From IMG/VR virus record IMGVR_UViG_3300020474_000091, positions 1 through 26,051 of that record: DNA of 26,051 nt, one strand, 5' to 3'. The notes beneath the pieces are model-generated. The model worked only from the letters and a program-made list of their open reading frames with translations. It ran no database searches and was not told the origin of the DNA. A program made the position numbers and the translations under genes. Below, piece after piece: positions 14,303-22,948 of this stretch. The number at the start of each line of letters is the position of its first letter. Position 1 is the first letter of the stretch. This DNA is from a virus.

Positions 14303-15709
14303 TTACATTAGGTTTGTAACCTGTGTACGTCTGTAGTACATGTTAGCGTTAGCAGATAGAGTTTCTCCATCAGGAGTTCCACTGTATACACCGTTAGTTG
14401 TAACGAATGGGTTTGATACCATACCGTAACGTGTTTTGAAACCAATCTTAGGTTGGAATGTGCTTGGGTCTATTGAACGAACCATTTGTAAAGGAACGTA
14501 TGGGCAATAGAACAGTCCAGCGTCATAAGGAGAAGTACCCTTGTAACCTACGACATAGAAGTGCTTGTCGCTTAGGTTAGCAGCATATGGGTCAACGTAA
14601 ACCTTGATGCGTCCGTTGATTGTACCAACTAGAAGATTTCCAGTATCATCAACTTCACCGATGGAAGGTCCACCAGCACCAGTTAAACCAGAACTATAGT
14701 CAAGTACACCAGCCATTGCTAGAGCACTAGCAACGTCAGCAGAACACATTAAGAAGTTACCCTTTCCTCTACGAGTCTCTTGAGCGATTGCGTTTGCATC
14801 TCTTTCAATCTGGAAAAGTAGTCCTTTGAATTTCTCAACTGACCATCTACCATTTGAGTCAACGTCTAGGTCAAATACACCAGAAGTAGCAACGTTATTT
14901 GCTGCACCTTTCTTAGCAACTTGATAAACAGTTCTAACAACTTCTCTGTTGATCTCAGCAAGAACTTCAGAAGATAGGATGTTAGCAAGTTCCTGCTCTG
15001 CATCCAATCCATGAATTGCTTTCAAGTCTTGAGCAAGTTCTAAGGTGTATTCTGCTTTCAAAGCTCTGGACTTAGCAGTCACAGAAGTCTTCTCAATGCT
15101 GAATGACATTTCGCGGAACAATCTACTTGCTTCGCCCATTTTTTCAAGGTCTTCACGAGCCATACCCTGTGCCTTTTCATAGGTTCCAGGAGAAGCATCG
15201 TTAAGTAGTGCAGGGTTGTTACCCTCAGAATCACCACCAACACCAGCACCTGTTCTAGGTGTGTATGCACCAGCAGATGCATCGTGTGCAGCAGAGAATC
15301 CTGTATCTGGTTCGTTGAAGAGTGCCTCTTCTCCGCCCTGATTCTCGTATCTAGATCTCATTGCAAAGATCAATCCAGTAGGTCCAGACATAGGTTGAAC
15401 ACCACAGATATCATATGCAACTAGGTTAGGCATTGAACGTCTAATTAGACTGATCAACACTGGGTCGAAACCAGCAAGTCCAGCTGTATTAGCGTTACCG
15501 AGTGCAGATCCTGCAGGAGACACTGTAGATGCCCCTAGAGAGTTAACTGCTACCTCGTTAATCATTCCACGCTCTTCGCGTAGAAATCTTTCTTGGTTTT
15601 CTAACAGTACAGCAGTAACACTTTTTCTATAATTGTCTTTGATGGCAGAAGTGCCTTCATGACCTAGAACAGGTGCCCACTTTTCCGTTAGTTGTTTAGC
15701 ATTAAACAT
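14303..15709 (-). CDS. 23: gp23 major capsid protein
   Basis: 468 residues; T4 gp23 is 521. It builds the hexamers of the prohead and is cleaved by gp21 during maturation. The N-terminal MFNAKQLTEKWAPVLGHEG and the FDPVLISLIRRSMPNLVAYD segment are hallmarks of gp23. The C-terminal ends in MYYRRTQVTNLM. Possible gp21 cleavage sites of the (L/I)xE type lie near the N-terminus, such as I50-N51-E52 in GMINEVAV, and would match the T4 propeptide in position. AGAGGA is placed 9 nt before the ATG. The gene follows gp22 and ends at a strong terminator. Confidence 0.97.
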   Translation of the reverse strand: MFNAKQLTEKWAPVLGHEGTSAIKDNYRKSVTAVLLENQERFLREERGMINEVAVNSLGASTVSPAGSALGNANTAGLAGFDPVLISLIRRSMPNLVAYDICGVQPMSGPTGLIFAMRSRYENQGGEEALFNEPDTGFSAAHDASAGAYTPRTGAGVGGDSEGNNPALLNDASPGTYEKAQGMAREDLEKMGEASRLFREMSFSIEKTSVTAKSRALKAEYTLELAQDLKAIHGLDAEQELANILSSEVLAEINREVVRTVYQVAKKGAANNVATSGVFDLDVDSNGRWSVEKFKGLLFQIERDANAIAQETRRGKGNFLMCSADVASALAMAGVLDYSSGLTGAGGPSIGEVDDTGNLLVGTINGRIKVYVDPYAANLSDKHFYVVGYKGTSPYDAGLFYCPYVPLQMVRSIDPSTFQPKIGFKTRYGMVSNPFVTTNGVYSGTPDGETLSANANMYYRRTQVTNLM

Positions 15710-15747
15710 TTGTTTAAGTCCTCTTTTGGAAAATTAGTATGTTTCTA

Positions 15748-16908
15748 TTATTCAGACCAGCGAGCCATAGCATTGATGTATGCCGCCATTGCTGGGGATA
15801 CTGCTGCGTCTTCGACTGGAGTTTCTTCATTCTCTTCTCTCACGACTGGTGCGTTGGGGAAGTAGCTCTCTTTAAGTGCTTTAACTTTCTTTGTGTATTC
15901 CTCTTCGGATACAAAGTCAACACCCTCAGCGAGAGTAGCGAGTTTATCTTTCTGAGTATCTACTAGACCTTCGCTAATATTATTAACGATGACTTTCTTA
16001 GCAGACTCATTAAGACGGGTTTGAAGTTTCACATTGGACTTGACCTGTTCGTCGAGTCTTTCTTCCATTTCACGAATTGTATCAGCCATACCTTCTACCG
16101 CATCGACTTTATCATCGGGGATAGAAATGTAGTGCTCTTCAAAGAGATTTTTTAGACCTGCGATAAAGTCTTCAGTAATCTCATTCCTGATTCCACGGTC
16201 AACTGCAACCTGATTAGATTCCATCCATTGACCGATGGCGTAGTTCACAGTACCATTAACTTCCTCTGAAAGCTCTGCTTTAGCAGCAGTTACTTGCTTC
16301 TCGAGTTCGTTAGCAAAGTGTTCTACAAGCTTGTCGTACTCTTCTGATAGTTTTGCTTTGATAGCAGCCTCGAAGATAGTCTTCGCTTTCGTAGCAAACT
16401 CTTCAGTGAGTTCGGTTCCTTCTAATAGTGCCTTAACGTCGTCAGATACGTCAACGCTTTCATACGATGGTTTGATAGGATATGTTACATCAGGACCTTT
16501 ACTTGTTCCGTATGAAACATCAGTACCAATAGAAGGAGTGGTACCTTGGTCGCCTGCATCATTAATGTTAGATGTTTGAGCAGTTCCATCACTTTGTGCT
16601 GCCTTAGCACCAACAGGAGCAGCAGCTTTAGATCCAGGATTGTCTTCACCTTCATCGTTACCATCTGGTAGCGGACCACCATTATCAGTAACTGACTGAC
16701 CTGAAGGTGCAACCTCTGTACCTACGGAAGGTTGAGGATCTGAACCGCCCTTAGCACGGTTAGGTTCACCACTAATGCCACCACTTGGAGCAGCGGGATT
16801 TGCTGGTAATACAGAAGCTGTTACAGTAGGCATTGGGTCGCCTTCTGCAAGGGTTACCTTTTGCTCACTAACGAACTCCGCGAACTTTTCGTTTAATACA
16901 TCTGACAT
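15748..16908 (-). CDS. 22: gp22 prohead core scaffold protein
   Basis: 386 residues, longer than T4 gp22 (269). It is the main internal scaffold, degraded by gp21 when the head matures. The C-terminal two thirds is acidic and helical, probably coiled coil (FEAAIKAKLSEEYDKLVEHF; REMEERLDEQVKSNVKLQTR), and ends INAMARWSE. The N-terminal ~140 residues are low complexity, rich in G, P, A, S and D. Such a long disordered head region explains the extra length. GAGGAT lies 8 nt upstream of the ATG and a late-promoter-like sequence lies before that. Position between gp21 and gp23 is the T4 order. Confidence 0.9.
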   Translation of the reverse strand: MSDVLNEKFAEFVSEQKVTLAEGDPMPTVTASVLPANPAAPSGGISGEPNRAKGGSDPQPSVGTEVAPSGQSVTDNGGPLPDGNDEGEDNPGSKAAAPVGAKAAQSDGTAQTSNINDAGDQGTTPSIGTDVSYGTSKGPDVTYPIKPSYESVDVSDDVKALLEGTELTEEFATKAKTIFEAAIKAKLSEEYDKLVEHFANELEKQVTAAKAELSEEVNGTVNYAIGQWMESNQVAVDRGIRNEITEDFIAGLKNLFEEHYISIPDDKVDAVEGMADTIREMEERLDEQVKSNVKLQTRLNESAKKVIVNNISEGLVDTQKDKLATLAEGVDFVSEEEYTKKVKALKESYFPNAPVVREENEETPVEDAAVSPAMAAYINAMARWSE

Positions 16909-16948
16909 TTGAGTTTATCCTCGTGTTTCGTATGAATAGTCTATAGTT

Positions 16949-16956
16949 TATTTATT
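16949..16956 (-). promoter_or_regulatory. Late-promoter-like AATAAATA before gp22
   Basis: Minus-strand AATAAATA, one mismatch from the T4 late consensus, 40 nt upstream of the gp22 ATG. The predicted start would leave a leader that includes the GAGGAT ribosome binding site. It probably drives high late expression of gp22 and gp23. Confidence 0.6.
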
Positions 16957-16959
16957 AAA

Positions 16960-17604
16960 TTACAATCCTGAAAGGAAATCACCAAAGACTTTGAGGGTTC
17001 TTTCCTCTAGGTCTGCACGGGTGCTATCATTCATGTAACTCTGGTATTTAGCAACTTTTGTCTCCTTTAAGATACCGTTGTTCCATACCCATTCTTTTCC
17101 TTCCATGATACCATTAACAAATGCATCAGGCGCGGAAGGATCTGCTACTATATCAGCAGCAGTTGCAAGCATGAAGTCATCCATAACAACATTACAGTCT
17201 TCACGCTTGTCGATGCTTCCCATTCCACGAGAGGAAACACCTAATTGAACTCCCTCTCCTAAAAGAGACTTAGCAATCTTACCCATTGGTGTATCAAGTA
17301 TTTGTGCTTTACCAACGAAGTTATTACCTTCTGCTTTAAGTGAGCAAATTCTATGTGATACTCTATCGAGATTCACAGTAGGACCATCAGGGTGACCTAA
17401 CTCGCCAAGAGCACGTTTAGTTTTAATGTACTCTTCGTTGTAACGATTGACTTCTTTTTCAAGAACGCCAAACGGATACATGCGACCATTACGGTTTTTT
17501 AATTCCGACTGAAGAAAAACACCTTCAATGTATAACTTTTTGTCGTCACCTTTTCCTTCGGTGACTAGTTTTACATCTTCAATTTGTTCCGTTATCAGTT
17601 TCAT
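16960..17604 (-). CDS. 21: gp21 prohead core protease
   Basis: 214 residues from the ATG at 17604; T4 gp21 is 212. It is the herpesvirus-type serine protease that cleaves gp22, gp23 and other prohead proteins after (L/I)xE. The start MKLITEQIEDVKLVTEGK is preferred over an upstream ATG at 17631 because AGAGGA lies 8 nt before it. The gp21-like segment ELGHPDGPTVNLDRVSH carries the catalytic histidine near 71, and GVSSRGMGS carries the serine near 124-125. The start overlaps the preceding gp67-like gene by 26 nt. Catalytic residues look intact. Confidence 0.94.
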   Translation of the reverse strand: MKLITEQIEDVKLVTEGKGDDKKLYIEGVFLQSELKNRNGRMYPFGVLEKEVNRYNEEYIKTKRALGELGHPDGPTVNLDRVSHRICSLKAEGNNFVGKAQILDTPMGKIAKSLLGEGVQLGVSSRGMGSIDKREDCNVVMDDFMLATAADIVADPSAPDAFVNGIMEGKEWVWNNGILKETKVAKYQSYMNDSTRADLEERTLKVFGDFLSGL

Positions 17605-17788
17605 TTGGTAGTTCCTCTGCTGGTTCGTCAAAATAGGATTTTGCTACAATCTGTTTGTATGACGCCATAGCGTCTGCTGCTTTTGAAAACAACATATCGT
17701 TAATAGCGTTGATTGCATCTGCTCTGTTACCGTTCTCGATTTTATCGACAACGTTCATAACTTCGCTTTCTGGGTTAGATTGTTCCAT
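17579..17788 (-). CDS. gp67-like prohead core protein
   Basis: 69 residues starting MEQSNPESEVMNVVDKIENG, with an acidic C-terminus (FDEPAEELPNETDNGTN) and an alanine-rich helix between. In T4 the small acidic core proteins gp67 and gp68 lie between the portal and gp21; this gene has the gp67 position and size (T4 gp67 is 80 residues). Sequence alone does not prove homology, and no gp68-like gene is present, as usual in cyanophages. It ends 26 nt inside gp21. Confidence 0.65.
   Translation of the reverse strand: MEQSNPESEVMNVVDKIENGNRADAINAINDMLFSKAADAMASYKQIVAKSYFDEPAEELPNETDNGTN
17613..17618 (-). promoter_or_regulatory. Ribosome binding site for gp21
   Basis: AGAGGA on the minus strand, 8 nt upstream of the ATG at 17604 and inside the gp67-like gene. 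It decides the gp21 start. Confidence 0.65.
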
Positions 17789-17799
17789 AACTTGTAGAA

Positions 17800-19482
17800 T
17801 TATTTAGCATTACTAGAGGTTTTAGAGGGCGCGGGTTTTAATTTCGCCTGCTCTTTTGATGCCTCAAGGGATCTTTCGTGTGCATCATCTGCCTGTTGTG
17901 CAGAGATTTCTGGTTGATATGCAGAATTTTGACGGTCCATCATATCAAATGTATTAAGGTCCGCAGGATCTGCAACTATTCCAGCATCGATCTCTTTAGA
18001 CATTAACTTATCCTGTTCCTTAATATCTTCATCCTTGTGTCCAAGAACGGATCTACGAATGTAATCAACAGAATAATATTTACCGACATAAGGATCCATC
18101 TGTGTGACTAGATTTATCCTTGAAGTCTCCATCTCAAGTTCTTTCAACTCATTGAAATGATTATCATGGATATAGTCATATTGAATATGCTCCGCCATCT
18201 CATCCCAATCTTCAGGAGCGATGACTCCCTTCAGGATAAGTTGAGTCTTAAGAGTATCATGGAATATTCCACTAAATCTCTTACGCAGTCTTCCAATAAA
18301 CTTACTAAACTTAAGTTCATCTCTAAGAACTTCAGTAGTCTTACCAAGATTGAATCCTTTATTATCATCAGTAAGACGAGATGGAGGTAGGTTTAAACTG
18401 TTGTAAAGTTTCTTTTTAAAATACTCTACATCCTTGAGTTCACCTAGGTTTTGTCCACCTGGTAAAGTTGTAATCTCTGTTCCGCGACCACCTTCTCTAC
18501 GAGGTAACCAGAAGTCCTCTAGCATACTCATGTGTTTCTTATCGTCACGAATCTCACCAGTAGCAGCATCGTAAACTAACTTGTTACGATAACGATTCAT
18601 AACGTCGCGAAGGTATTGTTCTGCCTTAACTTTAGGTAAGTTACCTACGTCAATGTAGAATATTCTACGCTCTGGTGCTCTTGATAATCTGTATATAACA
18701 AGAGCATCCTCAATCATTCTTAATTGATTGAGTGACTTGATTCCTTTATGTAAGAAACTTAGATGCATTCTCTTGTTCATATCCTGAAGACCAGAATGAA
18801 CATATGTTATTGCATCATGAGCAATTTTAATTCCTTCGTTACCAGCAAAATCAGTACCACCAATCATTGCTGTTTGTCTACCGTAACCTTTTGGGTTGAA
18901 GATATAATAATCTACATAGTCACCCCATTCATGTTCTAGAGCAGTACCACGGATAGCAGTAGGATCTGCATCTGCTTTTTTAATTTTTTGTCTAACCCTT
19001 CTAATTTTCAAAGGATCAATATAACGAAGTTCTAAAATTCCTCTCTTAGGATCATTTAGATCTATCACCTTGTGGTAATAAGTTCTTCCATCAACATACC
19101 AGTTACGGATAAGTTCATGTGCTTTCATATCAAAACCGAGCAAGCGTTTGATGTAATCAAACTCTTCTCGGATACGCTTCTTAACTGAAGCTCCAACCTG
19201 TAAATTGGTTAGATCAATATTTACGCATGTATCAGTGGCGTCACTAACAACAAACTCATTAACAATATCATCAACTGCAGAGTCACACTCTGGATGTAAA
19301 GACATATCTCTATATCTTTTAATGAGATCGTATTCGTTTCTTGCTTGAGCATCCGTCTCAACATACGTCCCAAAGTAACCACCAGCTGCGACGTTTACTC
19401 CGTCATCAGCATTAGGCGGGACAGGAGATTGACCCCTGCCCTTGTCTTTGCGGTTAATTTGAAATCCGAATAATTGACTCAT
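17800..19482 (-). CDS. 20: gp20 portal vertex protein
   Basis: 560 residues; T4 gp20 is 524. It forms the dodecameric ring through which DNA is packaged by gp17 and to which the tail attaches. Recognisable portions are RNEYDLIKRYRDMSLHPECD (with DSAVDDIVNE following), the central APERRIFYIDVGNLPKVKAE, YFKKKLYNSLNLPPSRL and the RDELKFSKFIGRLRKRFSGI block, all typical of T4-type portals and used as the classic cyanophage marker gene. The C-terminus is a polar, disordered tail. A perfect TATAAATA precedes it. No clear ribosome binding site is present; a 12-bp palindrome occupies that place. Confidence 0.96.
   Translation of the reverse strand: MSQLFGFQINRKDKGRGQSPVPPNADDGVNVAAGGYFGTYVETDAQARNEYDLIKRYRDMSLHPECDSAVDDIVNEFVVSDATDTCVNIDLTNLQVGASVKKRIREEFDYIKRLLGFDMKAHELIRNWYVDGRTYYHKVIDLNDPKRGILELRYIDPLKIRRVRQKIKKADADPTAIRGTALEHEWGDYVDYYIFNPKGYGRQTAMIGGTDFAGNEGIKIAHDAITYVHSGLQDMNKRMHLSFLHKGIKSLNQLRMIEDALVIYRLSRAPERRIFYIDVGNLPKVKAEQYLRDVMNRYRNKLVYDAATGEIRDDKKHMSMLEDFWLPRREGGRGTEITTLPGGQNLGELKDVEYFKKKLYNSLNLPPSRLTDDNKGFNLGKTTEVLRDELKFSKFIGRLRKRFSGIFHDTLKTQLILKGVIAPEDWDEMAEHIQYDYIHDNHFNELKELEMETSRINLVTQMDPYVGKYYSVDYIRRSVLGHKDEDIKEQDKLMSKEIDAGIVADPADLNTFDMMDRQNSAYQPEISAQQADDAHERSLEASKEQAKLKPAPSKTSSNAK
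17801..17808 (-). promoter_or_regulatory. Late-promoter-like GCTAAATA before the gp67-like gene
   Basis: Minus-strand GCTAAATA, 12 nt upstream of the ATG at 17788 and overlapping the gp20 stop. The leader would be very short. This is a weak call. Confidence 0.25.
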
Positions 19483-19483
19483 T

Positions 19484-19495
19484 GTGTAATTACAC
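19484..19495. repeat. Perfect 12-bp palindrome just upstream of the gp20 start
   Basis: GTGTAATTACAC, a perfect palindrome, ends 2 nt before the gp20 ATG, where a Shine-Dalgarno sequence would be expected. It could be a protein binding site or chance. Confidence 0.4.
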
Positions 19496-19511
19496 TATAT
19501 CTCAACTATTC

Positions 19512-19519
19512 TATTTATA
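19512..19519 (-). promoter_or_regulatory. T4-type late promoter TATAAATA before gp20
   Basis: Minus-strand TATAAATA, an exact match to the T4 late -10 element recognised by gp55, 30 nt upstream of the gp20 ATG. It lies between gp19 and gp20, consistent with late transcription of head genes. Confidence 0.75.
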
Positions 19520-19529
19520 CGCTCAGAAA

Positions 19530-20132
19530 TTAGTCGTCTACTGAGATAGATGGTGGACTTGTTTCTGCTGCTCCTCCTGCTTCTGCTGTCCAGTATGATA
19601 ACTGGAATTCAACTGTAAATTCAGAGACCTGATCATTGCTATCATATGCAAGATCAATCTGAGAAATATTAGTTGGGAAGCAATGCCAGAGTTTGTACTC
19701 TCTGACTATACTACCGTTATCAGTTGCATCTTTTTCTAGTTGCTTAACTAGTAGATGGGACATGTAACCTTGTCCACTGGTCTCAGGTGTGAATAGTGAA
19801 GACTTATTACCAGCATGTGAATTTATTTCACCCATCCATTCTTCCATGAAAGCACGAATTCTCATGTCTTCATCGTTGACGAATGTTGCAGTCCAAGTGT
19901 CGAATGTACGATCACCTGCAATCTTTACAGTTCTTCCTCTGAAGGGAACTTCGATAACACCCAAGTTGGATGCTGGGAGTGCTGCAGACTTACAAAGGAT
20001 GTTAGTAAGATCAACGTCTGTACCACCCTTGGCGAGTGTTCCTGGAAACTCAAAGTTAACCACGAACATATTAGGCTTAACGCCTTGCCTGATTCTCTGC
20101 AGAAACTCATTTACATTAGAGTTAATAGCCAT
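19530..20132 (-). CDS. 19: gp19 tail tube protein
   Basis: 200 residues; T4 gp19 is 163. Stacked hexamers of gp19 form the inner tail tube. The N-terminus NVNEFLQRIRQGVKPNMFVV, FEFPGT, the segment CKSAALPASNLGVIEVPFRG, then RTVKIAGDRTFDTWTATFVN, and YKLWHCFPTNIS are the standard gp19 signature. The final ~20 residues (GGAAETSPPSISVDD) form a short polar tail that may be surface exposed. AAAGGA lies upstream of the ATG. The gene follows gp18 as in T4. Confidence 0.95.
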   Translation of the reverse strand: MAINSNVNEFLQRIRQGVKPNMFVVNFEFPGTLAKGGTDVDLTNILCKSAALPASNLGVIEVPFRGRTVKIAGDRTFDTWTATFVNDEDMRIRAFMEEWMGEINSHAGNKSSLFTPETSGQGYMSHLLVKQLEKDATDNGSIVREYKLWHCFPTNISQIDLAYDSNDQVSEFTVEFQLSYWTAEAGGAAETSPPSISVDD

Positions 20133-20159
20133 TGTTTTTTCCTTTAGTTAAATGAATTA

Positions 20160-22631
20160 TCAAGCTTGTCCGACTACTTCACTGAAAGAAACTCCAGATC
20201 TAGTAGCAACAAAGGACAGGGTGATGTAATTGATTGAGCGTGTTGGTTTAACAAATACTTCAGCAACAAACTCATTTCTATCAATTACAGATGATGTGTT
20301 GTTTGATTCATCACAAACAACTAGGTAGTCAGTGATACCTCTTCTTGCCTGAACCTCAGTGAGGTAGGAAGAAAGAGCATTGGTGAAACCAAGTCTTGTG
20401 GTCTCATCATTTTGCTCAAAGAGCACACCCTTAGCAAGTGATTCTGCTCTCTCCTCAATATTGATGAAGAGACGACGAACGTTAATTCTGTCGAATGCAG
20501 ATGGTGAAGACAGTGCAGTCTTATCACCAAAGAGTGTGATACCTTGACCAGGGAAAGAAACAATAGGATTGATTCTTGCTTGATAAAGTTCGTCTCTATC
20601 TGCAGCAGTTGGATTAAATGCAAGTTTAATTGCATTACGTACTCCACCTCTTGCTAATCCAGCAGGTGAGAACCAATCGTCAAGAGTCGCAGAAGTAGAA
20701 ACACATAGACCAGCAACGTCTCCGTTACATGGGATGTATCTGTACTTATCGTTGAAACGATCGTAGAAGTACTTGAATCCACTGTCTAGAACTGTGTAAG
20801 AACTAGATGCTATAGCAGAGAAGAAACCAATTGTGTTAGATTTCTGCTGTGTTCTTGATAGAGTCACAGTACCAGAAACCTGATTCTCTTTGAATGGAGA
20901 TAAGAAAGCGATTGCATCTTTTCTTAAACCAGCAACTGTTGCACAGTATGCTGCCTTAGTCTTAGCATTTGCTTCTGTTCCACTAGGAATTCCTCCACCC
21001 ATTAAGATGAAGTCGATGTTTGTGCTCTCCTTATCATTGAATAGATCTAAACCTGATTCAAATTCTCCGTTAGTGTAATCATAGTCATCAGTACCACCTG
21101 TTAGAGTAGTCTTAACTACGCCACTAAGTTTCATCCACATTGTTCCACTAGAAGGAGATGCAGAACCCCAAGCAGTACCTGCCTGAGTTGTAGAAGGTGC
21201 GTGTGCTTGTGTTACAGCAGATCCAGCGTAGATAAAGTCAGAAAGAAGTTCTAACTGGTCTACGTAGTATGCTGATCCACCTTCACCATTTTTACCATCT
21301 GTTAGTTTAGAAAGGTAAGTCATTCTTTCAACGATGCTTCCTTTACTACCAGATACAGATCCATCTCTGTCTACAACAGCGATGTGTACTTCATCATAGT
21401 AAACGCCTTTATCAGCAGCGAATGCAGAAGTACCAGGACGAGGACCGATAGCAGAAAGACGTGTCTCGCCACTTCCTGCAGCACTCTCTTGTCCATCAAT
21501 ATTAGTGTTTGTCCACCAGTCGTATGCCTCTGTGATATTGATTGTAGTATCCTGAACTGTAGAAACAGTTAGAGTACCAGATGCACCACCAGACTGTGTG
21601 ACTGTTACGGTATCATTTGCTTGGTAAAGTGTACCACCTACAGCAGATGTAACTCCAGTGATAGGACCAGAAACTCCACCAGTAGGTATAGTGAATGTTG
21701 CGTTAGCACCAGCACCTGTGATTGTGATCACATCGCCTTCTGCATAGTTTGCGTCACCAGCAACGTTGATCGCTACACTATCAACTACACCACCAGTAGC
21801 AGTGAAGTCAACAGTTAGACCAGCACCAGATCCAGAAGATGTTGTTGCAACTGCAGTTCCTGTTGCTCCGTATCCAGAACCACCAGCAGTGATAGAACCG
21901 AGAGTTCCAACTGTACCAGTAGAAACTGTGATGTTAACTGTTAAACCAGATCCATTACCACCTGTTGTCGCTAAACCACTACCAGATGAGTATCCAGTTC
22001 CAGCAGTTGCTATAGCAAGAGTTGCTGCTACACCAGTATCAGGAGTGTCTAGGGTGTCTGTTGTAGTTAGCACATTTGCTGGATCATCAAGGATAACAGC
22101 AGCAGTGTATGAACTTGCGTTCCAACCAAGAACTTCTGCTGTCTTACCACCTGAAAATGTTAAGTTAGTACCAGCAACCATTCCTGCAGGAATAGATGAA
22201 AGTGTTATGTATTGGTCTGCACCACGGTCAGCAACAACAACGTCTAATGCGTTACCATGTGTACCAGCGGTTTTTGCTGCGAATTTCCATGCAGGATTAC
22301 TTCCTTTAACTCTGGAAGAGTAATCTGTTTGGTTTTCGATAATTGCTGCTGCGCCTGAATTGACTGCTCCAGTCTTTGCGCGAACAACTGCTAGACGACC
22401 ACCATAGTTCAGGAACTCAGATGCTACGAAGAAATCGTCTGCATTTGAATCACCTGGGGTGCCGAATGTTTCTAATAATTCTCTCTGTGAAGAGATCGTG
22501 ATGACTTCATTAATCGGACCCTTCTGGAAAGTTGAAACAATCGCAGCAGAAACTGCTGAAGAGTTTACAACAGTACCAGCGGTAAGGTCGCGTTCTTTAA
22601 TGACTACACCAGGCGAGATTTGACTTGCCAT
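20160..22631 (-). CDS. 18: gp18 contractile tail sheath protein with inserted repeat region
   Basis: 823 residues against 659 in T4. The N-terminal SPGVVIKERDLTAGTVVNSS, FQKGPINEVITISSQRELLE and FFVASEFLNYGGRLAVVRA, and the C-terminal regions LFINIEERAESLAKGVLFEQ and YITLSFVATRSGVSF, are typical of T4-type sheath. Between them, roughly residues 203-360, lies a glycine-, threonine- and serine-rich region of about four imperfect ~40-residue beta-type units. It is probably displayed on the sheath surface. AGGAG lies 6 nt before the ATG, preceded by a late-promoter-like sequence. Contraction of this protein drives tube penetration of the host envelope. Confidence 0.95.
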   Translation of the reverse strand: MASQISPGVVIKERDLTAGTVVNSSAVSAAIVSTFQKGPINEVITISSQRELLETFGTPGDSNADDFFVASEFLNYGGRLAVVRAKTGAVNSGAAAIIENQTDYSSRVKGSNPAWKFAAKTAGTHGNALDVVVADRGADQYITLSSIPAGMVAGTNLTFSGGKTAEVLGWNASSYTAAVILDDPANVLTTTDTLDTPDTGVAATLAIATAGTGYSSGSGLATTGGNGSGLTVNITVSTGTVGTLGSITAGGSGYGATGTAVATTSSGSGAGLTVDFTATGGVVDSVAINVAGDANYAEGDVITITGAGANATFTIPTGGVSGPITGVTSAVGGTLYQANDTVTVTQSGGASGTLTVSTVQDTTINITEAYDWWTNTNIDGQESAAGSGETRLSAIGPRPGTSAFAADKGVYYDEVHIAVVDRDGSVSGSKGSIVERMTYLSKLTDGKNGEGGSAYYVDQLELLSDFIYAGSAVTQAHAPSTTQAGTAWGSASPSSGTMWMKLSGVVKTTLTGGTDDYDYTNGEFESGLDLFNDKESTNIDFILMGGGIPSGTEANAKTKAAYCATVAGLRKDAIAFLSPFKENQVSGTVTLSRTQQKSNTIGFFSAIASSSYTVLDSGFKYFYDRFNDKYRYIPCNGDVAGLCVSTSATLDDWFSPAGLARGGVRNAIKLAFNPTAADRDELYQARINPIVSFPGQGITLFGDKTALSSPSAFDRINVRRLFINIEERAESLAKGVLFEQNDETTRLGFTNALSSYLTEVQARRGITDYLVVCDESNNTSSVIDRNEFVAEVFVKPTRSINYITLSFVATRSGVSFSEVVGQA
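21552..22025 (-). repeat. Four degenerate ~40-residue beta repeats coded within gp18
   Basis: Successive units contain AGTGYSSGSG...GLTVNITVSTG, AGGSGYGATG...GLTVDFTATGG, AGDANYAEGD...ATFTIPTGG and VGGTLYQAND...GTLTVSTVQ. Each has a glycine turn, an aromatic residue, a T/V strand and a GLTV- or FTI-like strand. The DNA copies are too diverged to be direct repeats. Confidence 0.7.
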
Positions 22632-22669
22632 GTTTTTCTCCTGAAAAAGTACCCAAATTTGTCTACAGT

Positions 22670-22677
22670 TATTTATT
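22670..22677 (-). promoter_or_regulatory. Late-promoter-like AATAAATA before gp18
   Basis: Minus-strand AATAAATA, one mismatch from the T4 late consensus, 38 nt upstream of the gp18 ATG within an 86-nt gap. The predicted leader contains the AGGAG ribosome binding site. Confidence 0.65.
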
Positions 22678-22717
22678 ATTTTGGATGCTTCAGTCGGGGA
22701 AACAATGCATGAACACT

Positions 22718-22948
22718 TTACCAGTCTGGATATAACCAGTCTTCACCTTTACGCTTATTCTTTCTATATGCTGTAATCCTTTTTACCGTACAGTCTTTAC
22801 ATTCATAGGAATACCCAGAGGGCATTCTTCTCTTTTGCTTCCTTATAAGATAGAAATCTTCAATTAAAACCTTTTGTTGACCACATGTCCTGCATCGTCT
22901 TTCTTTGAATAAAAGATGTTCCAGACTGAACTGATCCCCAATATCCAT
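22718..22948 (-). CDS. Small zinc-motif protein downstream of gp17
   Basis: 76 residues from the ATG at 22948, which overlaps the gp17 stop (TAATG). A longer frame to 22999 exists but would lie inside gp17. Two CxxC pairs (CRTC near 22-25 and CKDC near 50-53) separated by a basic loop form a zinc-ribbon-like motif of the kind found ahead of phage HNH or endonuclease VII domains. The HNH catalytic core itself is missing. It is basic, ending RKNKRKGEDWLYPDW, so nucleic-acid binding is likely. A packaging accessory role is suggested by its place after terminase, but this is inference. Confidence 0.65.
   Translation of the reverse strand: MDIGDQFSLEHLLFKERRCRTCGQQKVLIEDFYLIRKQKRRMPSGYSYECKDCTVKRITAYRKNKRKGEDWLYPDW

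Noticed and set aside
21766-22323. Plus-strand open frame of 185 codons
   Set aside because: It is opposite the glycine/threonine-rich part of gp18; the P- and V-rich translation is the mirror of repetitive codons there.
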